A DNA stretch of 64,000 bases from Janthinobacterium sp. 67 (GTDB lineage: Bacteria; Pseudomonadota; Gammaproteobacteria; Burkholderiales; Burkholderiaceae_D): assembly GCF_002797895.1 (NCBI RefSeq), contig NZ_PGES01000001.1, forward strand, positions 4,898,001 through 4,962,000. Direction: 5' to 3'. Below are positions 7,849-14,697 of this stretch, one piece after another. A model generated the notes under the pieces. It was not told the DNA's origin and searched no databases. It saw only the letters and a program-made list of their open reading frames with translations. The position numbers and the translations under genes are program-made. Each line of letters opens with the position of its first letter. The first letter of the stretch is position 1.

Positions 7849-10145
7849 TGAGTCAAGCATTGCGCTATCTGCTGGTGGTGGGCGGCGGCATTGTCAGTAT
7901 CCTGCTGTTCCTGCTCGCGTCGGCTTCCGACAATTCCGGCTTTTTCGACCGTTACTACACCTGGCTGCTGGGGCTGAACGCGGCCGTTGCCGTGTCGCTG
8001 CTGGCGCTGGTGGGCATTTCCCTGGGCCGCCTGTATGCGCGCTACAAGAGCGGCAAGTTCGGCTCCAAGCTGATGACGCGCCTGGTGATGCTGTTCGCCG
8101 CCGTCGGCATCCTGCCCGGCCTCGTGATTTTCCTCGTCTCCGTACAATTCGTTTCCCACTCCATCGAGTCCTGGTTCAACGTCAAGATCGAAGCGGCGCT
8201 GGAATCGGGGATTGAGCTGGGCCGTGCCGGCCTCGATGCGGCCCTGGTCGAGCTCGACCACCGGGGCCACAAGGCCGTCGAAGAAATGGGCGCCGACCCG
8301 GTGGCCGGCCCTGCCGTGCTGACGAGTTTGCTGCGCGAAGAGGGCATGCAAAACGCCATGCTCGTCAGCGGCGACGGCGTGCTGCTGGCCAGCGCGGGGC
8401 CGCACAGCGCGGCCGACTTGCCGACGCCGGCCATGCTGGTGCAGGCGGCCTCGCCGGCCGGCTATGCCTCGGCCGAAGGAGGGCTGGAATTGCACGACGA
8501 CGGCACGGAATCGGGCGGCGGCGGTTTCCGCTCGGGCCTGCCAGCGTCGCTGGAAACGGCGGCCAGCCTGCGCCTGCGCGTGCTGGTGGCCGTGCCGGGC
8601 CCGTCCGTTTCGCCCCGCTACCTGCAACTGCTGCAGGCCGTGCCGCCCAAGCTGGCGACGAACGGCGAGGTGCTGCGCGCCGCCTACAGCGAATACAAGG
8701 AACGTTTCGTCGCGCGCGTGGGGCTGCGCAAGATGTACATGGAAATCCTCACCTTGACCTTGCTGCTGGCCATCTTTGGCGCCATCGGCAGCGCCTTCCT
8801 GATCGCAGGCAACCTGGCCCAGCCCCTGCTGCTGCTGGCCGAAGGCACGCGCGCCGTGGCCGAGGGCGACCTGTCGCCGCGCCCCATCGTCGCCACCAAG
8901 GATGAACTGGGCACCCTGACGCAGTCGTTCAACATCATGACGCGCCAATTGCTCGATGCGCGCACGGCCGTGGAAAGCAACCGCGCCGCCCTGCAAAATG
9001 CGAAGGCCCATCTGGAATCGGTGCTGGCGAACATGTCGGCCGGCGTGATGGTGCTCGATGGCGATTTCAAACTGGTCACCTGCAATGAATCGGTCGAGCG
9101 CATCCTCCAGCATTCGGGCATGAGCATGGTGGGCCAGCCGCTGGCGCATATTGCTGGAATGGAAGAGTTTGGCGGCGCCATCATCAGCGCCTTCACGGCG
9201 CAAAGCGCGCAATCGGCATCGGGCCGCAACCAGCAGCGCCTGCACTGGCAGCGGCAGATCGAGATTCCGCGCCGCGTGGGCAGCAGCGCCGACGAGCATG
9301 ACATCACCTTGCTGGCGCGCGGCTCGCGCCTGCCGCTGGAGTCGGGCAGCGGCTACATCGTCGTCTTCGATGATATATCCGACGTGATTTCCGCGCAGCG
9401 CTCGATCGCCTGGGGCGAGGTGGCGCGCCGCCTGGCGCATGAAATCAAGAATCCGCTCACGCCGATCCAGCTGTCGGCCGAGCGTCTGCAGATGAAGCTC
9501 GAAGGCAAGCTGGAGCAGCCCGACGCCGACTTGCTCAGCCGCGCCACCACCACCATCGTCAAGCAGGTCGATGCGATGAAGCGCATGGTCGACGACTTCC
9601 GCGACTATGCGCGCACGCCGCCGGCCGTGCTCGTACCGCTGCGCCTGAACGAGCTGATCGAAGAGATATTGAACCTGTACCTGCGCGGCGACGATGGCGA
9701 CATCATCCACCCGCTGCTGGCGCCGAATCTGCCGATGGTGATGGGCGATCCGACCCAGTTGCGCCAGGTGATCCATAACCTGCTGCAGAACGCGCAGGAC
9801 GCCATGGCCGACCTGCCGCCGGACTCGGCGCATCCGCGGATTGACGTAAGGACGGAAGCAATTCATTATCGCAGTGCGGACGGCGGCGTGAATATCGCCG
9901 TGCGGCTGGCCATCACGGACAATGGGCCTGGTTTCGCGCCAAAAATCCTGGCGCGCGCCTTCGAGCCCTATGTGACGTCGAAGGCCCGCGGCACGGGCTT
10001 GGGCCTGGCGATGGTAAAGAAAATTATCGATGAACACGGCGGACGCATCGATATCGAGAACCGGGTCGACGGCAATGGCGCTTCGGTGGTCATTTTGCTG
10101 TTAAAGTTAGCTCCCGACACTCCTGCCCAGGAATTCCTGGCGTGA
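7848..10145 (+). CDS. ntrY: NtrY-like membrane sensor histidine kinase
   Basis: A 765-residue two-component sensor kinase of the NtrY type, acting in the inner membrane. Layout: three N-terminal transmembrane helices (about 5-27, 36-58, 75-100), a periplasmic segment, a further helix near 285-310, a HAMP domain (about 320-375), a PAS domain (about 385-490), the HisKA H-box AHEIKNPLTP with the phosphorylated histidine near 530, and a HATPase domain with DNGPGF (near 690) and GTGLGLAMVKK (near 715). NtrYX systems respond to nitrogen or redox state in other bacteria; the signal here is unknown. The GTG start overlaps the previous stop. The partner regulator starts 99 bases downstream. Confidence 0.88.
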   Translation: MSQALRYLLVVGGGIVSILLFLLASASDNSGFFDRYYTWLLGLNAAVAVSLLALVGISLGRLYARYKSGKFGSKLMTRLVMLFAAVGILPGLVIFLVSVQFVSHSIESWFNVKIEAALESGIELGRAGLDAALVELDHRGHKAVEEMGADPVAGPAVLTSLLREEGMQNAMLVSGDGVLLASAGPHSAADLPTPAMLVQAASPAGYASAEGGLELHDDGTESGGGGFRSGLPASLETAASLRLRVLVAVPGPSVSPRYLQLLQAVPPKLATNGEVLRAAYSEYKERFVARVGLRKMYMEILTLTLLLAIFGAIGSAFLIAGNLAQPLLLLAEGTRAVAEGDLSPRPIVATKDELGTLTQSFNIMTRQLLDARTAVESNRAALQNAKAHLESVLANMSAGVMVLDGDFKLVTCNESVERILQHSGMSMVGQPLAHIAGMEEFGGAIISAFTAQSAQSASGRNQQRLHWQRQIEIPRRVGSSADEHDITLLARGSRLPLESGSGYIVVFDDISDVISAQRSIAWGEVARRLAHEIKNPLTPIQLSAERLQMKLEGKLEQPDADLLSRATTTIVKQVDAMKRMVDDFRDYARTPPAVLVPLRLNELIEEILNLYLRGDDGDIIHPLLAPNLPMVMGDPTQLRQVIHNLLQNAQDAMADLPPDSAHPRIDVRTEAIHYRSADGGVNIAVRLAITDNGPGFAPKILARAFEPYVTSKARGTGLGLAMVKKIIDEHGGRIDIENRVDGNGASVVILLLKLAPDTPAQEFLA

Positions 10146-10243
10146 GGGTCTGGTTTAGTATTTAAAACACTAATAAAATCATAGCTGTCCGCCGTGTACA
10201 TCTTGTGCGCGTCGGCCGGCGAAATGAGGAAGGCAAGACACGA

Positions 10244-10963
10244 ATGGCAAACATACTCGTAGTGGATGATGAAATGGGTATCCGTGAGTTGCTCTCGGAA
10301 ATTCTGGGCGACGAAGGACATGCTATCCAGCTGGCCGAAAATGCGCAGCAGGCGCGCGAAGCGCGTGCCGCCGGTGCGCCGGATCTGGTATTGCTGGATA
10401 TCTGGATGCCCGACACCGATGGCGTCACCTTGCTCAAGGAGTGGCAGCGCGATGGCTTGCTGACCATGCCGGTGATCATGATGTCGGGCCACGCCACCAT
10501 CGATACGGCGGTCGAGGCGACGCGTATCGGCGCCATGAACTTCCTGGAAAAACCGATTGCCTTGCAAAAACTGCTGAAAGCAGTCCAGCAAGGCTTGACG
10601 CGGGCACAGGAAACCGTGCGTGCGCCGAGCGTGGCGCCCCGTCCCGCGGCGCCCGTGGTGGCCGAGGAAAGCAGCCATCCCGTGCCCAGCTTTGGCGGCA
10701 GCGCGCCGCAACAGCTGATGGTGCGCCCAGGCATCGCCGTACCGGCGGTGGCCGAAGGCCATGGCTACAACCTGTCATTCGACTTGCCGCTGCGCGAGGC
10801 GCGCGATGCGTTCGAACGCATGTATTTTGAACACCACCTGGGCCGCGAAGGCGGCAGCATGACCCGCGTGGCGGAAAAAACGGGCCTTGAGCGTACCCAT
10901 TTGTACCGCAAGCTGAAACAGCTGGGCGTCGAACCGGGCAAGCTGGCCAAGAAAGGCCTGTGA
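10244..10963 (+). CDS. ntrX: NtrX-like response regulator lacking the AAA+ domain
   Basis: A 239-residue response regulator: receiver domain at 1-120 with acidic residues Asp8, Asp9 and Glu10, phosphoacceptor Asp52 (LLDIWMPD) and the conserved Lys in EKPIAL; then a Pro/Ala-rich linker (about 125-165); then a Fis-type helix-turn-helix at about 205-235 (MTRVAEKTGLERTHLYRKL). Canonical NtrX is about 450 residues with a sigma-54-interacting AAA+ ATPase between these parts. Here that module is completely missing without any sign of a frameshift. It probably binds DNA as a phosphorylation-controlled regulator without activating sigma-54. I chose ATG 10244 (MANILVVDDE). It lies directly after the kinase gene. 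Confidence 0.85.
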   Translation: MANILVVDDEMGIRELLSEILGDEGHAIQLAENAQQAREARAAGAPDLVLLDIWMPDTDGVTLLKEWQRDGLLTMPVIMMSGHATIDTAVEATRIGAMNFLEKPIALQKLLKAVQQGLTRAQETVRAPSVAPRPAAPVVAEESSHPVPSFGGSAPQQLMVRPGIAVPAVAEGHGYNLSFDLPLREARDAFERMYFEHHLGREGGSMTRVAEKTGLERTHLYRKLKQLGVEPGKLAKKGL

Positions 10964-11367
10964 CGGCAGCCGCAAGGCATCCGACGCCGCTGACCCTGGT
11001 CAGCGGTGGCCGCGCCGCCGAGCGCGAAGCGGCCATCGCGCAAGCCTTGCAGCCTGACCAAGCGACCGCCGTGATCCTCGAGGGGCTCGCCGACGGCAAC
11101 GCCATCCTGGCCGACCTGGCCGGACAAAATTCCCCTTCTCCATCGTTTCCACTGCAACTGTTGCGCATCGCGCCCGGTTGCCTGTGCTGCAGCGGCAATC
11201 TCGTATTGCGTGTAACATTAAATCGTCTGCTGCGCCATCCGCCCGCGCGCCTGTTCATCAGCCTGGCCGACGCCTCGCACATCGAACAGCTGCGCACCTG
11301 GCTGACCGCCAGTCCCTACGATGTCCTGCTGGCGCTGGAAGCAGACTTGCTTGTTTCCTCAACGTAG
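10960..11367 (+). CDS. Small CobW/COG0523-like protein with degenerate P-loop
   Basis: A 135-residue protein whose GTG start overlaps the ntrX stop by three bases, which implies translational coupling. The segment APGCLCCSGNLVLRVTLNRL (72-91) matches the CxCC metal-binding motif and following helix of COG0523 (CobW/YjiA/ZigA) metal-chaperone GTPases. It is followed by the RLFISLADASHIEQL strand-helix typical of that fold. The position of the Walker A motif reads LVSGGRAAEREAAI, without the GxxGxGKT lysine, and the C-terminal CobW domain is missing. So it looks like half of a GTPase that keeps only the metal site. A truncated pseudogene is possible, but coupling to ntrX and an intact frame argue for a gene. 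Confidence 0.6.
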   Translation: MTAAARHPTPLTLVSGGRAAEREAAIAQALQPDQATAVILEGLADGNAILADLAGQNSPSPSFPLQLLRIAPGCLCCSGNLVLRVTLNRLLRHPPARLFISLADASHIEQLRTWLTASPYDVLLALEADLLVSST

Positions 11368-11482
11368 CTTCCTGATCGTCTTACCGCAGTCGCAGTTTGC
11401 ATCTCGTTACAACTCTGTAGCCCGCAGGGTGGCCCGGTCGCTTGAAATGGCGGCGTAGGGACCCCACCTCTGTCCTGAAACC

Positions 11483-11499
11483 GCAAGAGTTTCTCTTGC
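11483..11499 (+). promoter_or_regulatory. Small hairpin just upstream of the DUF3567 start
   Basis: GCAAGAG and CTCTTGC flank a three-base TTT loop and end seven bases before the GAAGGA ribosome-binding site of the next gene. It is compact and could affect translation or mark an RNA leader. No known family is recognised. Confidence 0.3.
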
Positions 11500-11517
11500 T
11501 TGAGCGAAGGATGCAAA

Positions 11518-11775
11518 ATGAACCTGATCTATAACAGCGAACAATATAGCGTCGTGGAATTCGGCGTCGATGGCGACCTGGAAGCCCTGCGCTTCGGCGG
11601 CTATGAAATCGTCGACAAGGGGGGCAAGCGGGAAACGTTTATCGCCGGCATCCTTGCGCAACACTTTCGCCGCGACGTCACGGAATTGATCGCCAGCGAA
11701 CCCAGCATGGAAGAGATCGATGAATTTTTGGGCAGCTACGATTCCCTCATGAGCCAGCCGGTCCTGTTGCACTAA
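11518..11775 (+). CDS. DUF3567 domain-containing protein
   Basis: An 85-residue acidic cytoplasmic protein of the DUF3567 family, restricted to beta-proteobacteria and of unknown function. It shows the family pattern: an N-terminal MNLIYNSEQYSVVEF, a central GYEIVDK, and a C-terminal helical ASEPSMEEIDEFLGSY. A GAAGGA ribosome-binding site lies before ATG 11518. It stands between the ntrYX cluster and the amidotransferase gene, and appears monocistronic. The in-frame start at 11500 is less likely because it precedes that ribosome-binding site. Confidence 0.78.
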   Translation: MNLIYNSEQYSVVEFGVDGDLEALRFGGYEIVDKGGKRETFIAGILAQHFRRDVTELIASEPSMEEIDEFLGSYDSLMSQPVLLH

Positions 11776-11852
11776 TGTGATGGGCATCGCCGCCATACCA
11801 ATCCGCCAGATGGCGTGGTATGGTGGCCGTGTTATCCAGCTGCAAACAGACC

Positions 11853-12632
11853 ATGTGCCAACTTCTCGGAATGAATTGCAATGTCCCCACGGACATTGTC
11901 TTTAGTTTTACCGGCTTCGCCATGCGCGGCGGCCATACCGATACCCACCATGACGGCTGGGGCATCGCCTTTTTCGAGGGCGCCGGCGTGCGCCATTTCG
12001 TCGACCACCAGGCGGCCATCGCCTCGCCCGTGGCCGAACTGATCAAACGCTATCCGATCAAGTCGCGCAATGTCATCGCGCATATCCGCAAGGCCACGCA
12101 AGGCCAGGTGGCGCTGGAAAACTGCCACCCTTTCGTGCGCGAACTGTGGGGCCGCTACTGGGTCTTTGCCCACAATGGCGATTTGAAGGAATTTCATCCC
12201 GTGCTGACGGGCAGTTACCGCCCCGTCGGCTGCACGGACAGCGAACTGGCCTTCTGCTACCTGCTGCAGGAGCTGCATGCGCGCTTTGGCGATGCCCCGC
12301 CGGCCTTGCCGCAATTGCATGCGGCGCTGGCGCAATTGTTGCCCAGCATCGCGGCCCACGGCACGTTCAACATGATGCTGTCGAGCGGCGAGGCCCTGTT
12401 TGCCCATTGCTCGACCAGCTTGCACTATCTGGTGCGACAACATCCGTTCCCAACTGCTAAACTCTCCGATGAAGACCTGAGCGTGGACTTTTCCCAGGTA
12501 ACGACGCCCCAGGACAGAGTGGCCGTGATCGTTACCCAGCCGCTGACGACGAATGAACAATGGACGGCGTTTGCGCCCGGCGAATTGAAATTATTTGTCG
12601 ACGGGGTGGTGCAAGACACGCCGGCGGCCTAA
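11853..12632 (+). CDS. Class II glutamine amidotransferase (YafJ type)
   Basis: A 259-residue protein with an N-terminal nucleophile glutamine amidotransferase fold: MCQLLGMN places the catalytic Cys at position 2, with HHDGWGIAFF and the RKATQG/HPF segments near 70-90 forming the glutamine site and HNGD in FAHNGDLKEF near 110. It should hydrolyse glutamine to ammonia for an unknown acceptor; E. coli YafJ is the closest model and is itself uncharacterised. I chose ATG 11853 so that the Cys follows the initiator methionine, as the mechanism requires; the in-frame start at 11820 would bury it. No synthase partner is fused or adjacent. Confidence 0.85.
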   Translation: MCQLLGMNCNVPTDIVFSFTGFAMRGGHTDTHHDGWGIAFFEGAGVRHFVDHQAAIASPVAELIKRYPIKSRNVIAHIRKATQGQVALENCHPFVRELWGRYWVFAHNGDLKEFHPVLTGSYRPVGCTDSELAFCYLLQELHARFGDAPPALPQLHAALAQLLPSIAAHGTFNMMLSSGEALFAHCSTSLHYLVRQHPFPTAKLSDEDLSVDFSQVTTPQDRVAVIVTQPLTTNEQWTAFAPGELKLFVDGVVQDTPAA

Positions 12633-12769
12633 TTTGTTGACGACAATAAACTGGATTGCTGCCAAAATACCCACAGCGCGGGCGGAATTCAGCTAAAGTA
12701 TTGTCAATAGTGAACCTTGATGCGGGCGCGGCGCGGCCGGTGTCACTCGACGTGATTGATGAAGAGTTA

Positions 12770-14050
12770 ATGATCGATATTTCCAGCAACGACATCACCC
12801 CGAAACCCTTGCGCGTGCGCGAGTTCTATCTGGGTCGACAACCTATCCTCGACCGCAACCAGGCCCTGTTCGGCTATGAGTTGCTATTCCGCAACGCTCC
12901 GGTCGGCCCCGCCAACATTACCAGCGACCTGTCCGCCACGGCGTCCGTGATCGCCCACGCTTCCCAGCTGGGCATGGAAAAGGTCATCGGCGACGCGCTC
13001 GGTTTCGTCAACGTCGATGCCGACGTGATCATGAGCGACATCTTCGTCTTCCTGCCGCGTGAAAAAGTCGTGCTGGAAATCGTCGAATCGATGCCCGTCA
13101 CGCCGGAAGTGCGCGCGCGCATCAGCGAACTGGTGGGCCATGGCTTCACCTTCGCGCTGGAAAACGTCGTGTCCGATACGTCGCAAGTGCAGGAACTGCT
13201 ACCGCTGGTGCAATACGTCAAGATGGACATGAGCACGGTCGACCCGAAGGTGCTGGCAGCGCTGGCACCCCGTTTCAAGCAGGAAAACAAGAAACTGGTG
13301 GCGGAAAAGGTCGAAACGCGCGAAGAATTCAAGTCGGGCCTGGACCTGGGCTTCGATTACTTCCAGGGTTATTACTTTGCCAAGCCCGCCATCATGACGG
13401 GCAAGAAGCTGTCGCCATCGCAACTGGCCGTCATGGAACTGATGACCCTGGTGACGTCGGACGCCGACAACATGGAAATCGAGCGCGCCATCAAGCGCGA
13501 CGTGTCGCTGGCCCTGAACCTGCTGCGCCTGGTCAATACGCCAGCCGTGGGCGCGCGCCAGCGCATCGATTCGCTGAGCCAGGCCGTCACCGTGCTGGGC
13601 CGCCGCCAGCTGCAGCGCTGGCTGCAAATCATGCTGTACGCGGAACCAAGCAAGCGCGGCCATAGCATGACGCCGCTGCTGATGCTGGCCACCACGCGCG
13701 GCCGTTTGCTCGAATTGCTCGCGCATAAACTGCGCCCGAACCACGCCCACTCGGCCGATATCGCCTTTACGGTCGGCATCATGTCCCTGATGGATACCTT
13801 GTTCGGCGTGCCGATGTCGGAAATCCTGAACCAGATCGAAGTGATCGACGAAGTGGCCGAAGCGCTGCTGTCGCGCGAAGGCTTCTACGGCGACCTGCTG
13901 CGCCTGGCCGAATGCATCGAGCGCATCGAAGACATGGAAGGCGAGATCGTCCCGACCTTGCGCGACCTGGCCATGTCGCCGGATGACCTGGTGGAGCTGG
14001 AAATGGCGGCCTACGAATGGAGCGATAACGTCGTCCGTTACGCACTGTAG
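12770..14050 (+). CDS. EAL-like/HDOD domain protein (YuxH type)
   Basis: A 426-residue cytoplasmic signalling protein. An EAL-like domain (about 15-200) is followed by an HDOD domain (about 215-410). The EAL signature is degenerate: YELLFRN replaces E-[AV]-L-x-R, the DDFG loop is replaced by FALEN, and VKMDMS stands where the metal-binding D-x-D/KID motif would be. So it probably does not hydrolyse cyclic di-GMP and may act as a sensor or scaffold. The start is uncertain: ATG 12770 is chosen because upstream GTG and TTG starts have no ribosome-binding site. Its TAG stop is contributed by the palindromic repeat that starts at 14047. Confidence 0.82.
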   Translation: MIDISSNDITPKPLRVREFYLGRQPILDRNQALFGYELLFRNAPVGPANITSDLSATASVIAHASQLGMEKVIGDALGFVNVDADVIMSDIFVFLPREKVVLEIVESMPVTPEVRARISELVGHGFTFALENVVSDTSQVQELLPLVQYVKMDMSTVDPKVLAALAPRFKQENKKLVAEKVETREEFKSGLDLGFDYFQGYYFAKPAIMTGKKLSPSQLAVMELMTLVTSDADNMEIERAIKRDVSLALNLLRLVNTPAVGARQRIDSLSQAVTVLGRRQLQRWLQIMLYAEPSKRGHSMTPLLMLATTRGRLLELLAHKLRPNHAHSADIAFTVGIMSLMDTLFGVPMSEILNQIEVIDEVAEALLSREGFYGDLLRLAECIERIEDMEGEIVPTLRDLAMSPDDLVELEMAAYEWSDNVVRYAL

Positions 14051-14146
14051 GTCGGATTAGCGCGGCCGCCAGGCCACGCGTAATCCGACAACATTGTTGG
14101 CGATGACTGTGGTGTCGGATTACGCGCAAGCGCTAATCCGACCTAC
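14047..14146. repeat. Nested palindromic repeat, copy A
   Basis: A 100-base element. The outer inverted repeat is GTAGGTCGGATTAGCG at 14047-14062 and its exact complement at 14131-14146. An inner pair, CGCGTAATCCGACA and its complement, lies inside, so the TCGGATTA core occurs four times in alternating orientation and can fold as two adjacent hairpins. The centre CAACATTGTTG is itself palindromic. Bases 2-4 of the element are the TAG stop codon of the upstream gene. Related copies are at 45510 and 58312. The layout resembles REP/BIME elements. Confidence 0.85.
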
Positions 14147-14162
14147 GCGACCCGTCAAAAAC

Positions 14163-14197
14163 AGCCCTGCACGGCGACGCCGTAGCAGGGCTTTTTT
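14163..14197 (+). terminator. Rho-independent terminator
   Basis: AGCCCTGC and GCAGGGCT form the stem and are followed by six T residues. It is placed downstream of the EAL/HDOD gene and of repeat copy A, just before the convergent SPW gene. Confidence 0.8.
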
Positions 14198-14203
14198 ACG
14201 CCG

Positions 14204-14575
14204 CTACGCTGCCGCACCAGGCCAGTGCTTGTGCAGCTCGGGGTCGGTGCGCAGTTCCCACAGGGCCAGCACGACGACGGCGATGCCGACGAGCAGCTCG
14301 TTCCACATGACGACGCGCTGATCGGCCAGCCGCAATACCCACGGCGAGGCGGCCACCCAGACGCCGACGAGCAGGTTGACGACGACGGCCCAGAAATAGG
14401 TCTTGTACAAGTCGAAGGCGGCCAGCACGGCGATCACCAGGCCCGAGACAATGGCGTTCATCATCTGCGGCGAGCCTTCGGGATAGGAAAAGGCCCAGGG
14501 CGAGACGATCAGCCATAGGCCCAGCAACAGGATCACCTGATCCTGCCAGCGTTTCAATTTGAAGTTGGTTGCCAT
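14204..14575 (-). CDS. SPW repeat protein, small integral membrane protein
   Basis: A 123-residue inner membrane protein with four predicted helices arranged as two similar halves. Each half begins with the SPW motif (LIVSPWAFSY near residue 22 and AASPWVLRL near 80), the signature of the SPW repeat family (PF03779). Function is unknown in all members. ATG 14575 is preceded by a textbook AAGGAGG ribosome-binding site, suggesting efficient translation. It converges on the EAL/HDOD gene and stands alone. The C-terminus is cytoplasmic or periplasmic and ends in a short charged tail. Confidence 0.82.
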   Translation of the reverse strand: MATNFKLKRWQDQVILLLGLWLIVSPWAFSYPEGSPQMMNAIVSGLVIAVLAAFDLYKTYFWAVVVNLLVGVWVAASPWVLRLADQRVVMWNELLVGIAVVVLALWELRTDPELHKHWPGAAA

Positions 14576-14617
14576 ATATCCTCCTTAGCCAGTCAGGGAA
14601 CGGGCCGGAGCGGGCAT

Positions 14618-14680
14618 GCAGCATGCCGGCCGGCATACTGCGTTAGTGCGCCGCGGCGCGCGAAAAGTTCCGCGCGCCGC
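14618..14680. other. Two palindromes between SPW gene and metH end
   Basis: GCAG-C-ATGCCGG is mirrored by CCGGCAT-A-CTGC at 14618-14641, and GCGGCGCGCG and CGCGCGCCGC surround an eight-base AAAAGTTC spacer at 14653-14680. Both lie downstream of metH on the minus strand. Neither is followed by a T tract in that direction, so they may be folding elements rather than simple terminators. Confidence 0.4.
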
Positions 14681-14697
14681 AGGCCAAGGCGATGGCG

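Noticed and set aside
7755..10037. A 760-codon open frame on the minus strand opposite ntrY
   Set aside because: Same reason; the NtrY frame has all the expected domains, and the opposite one none.
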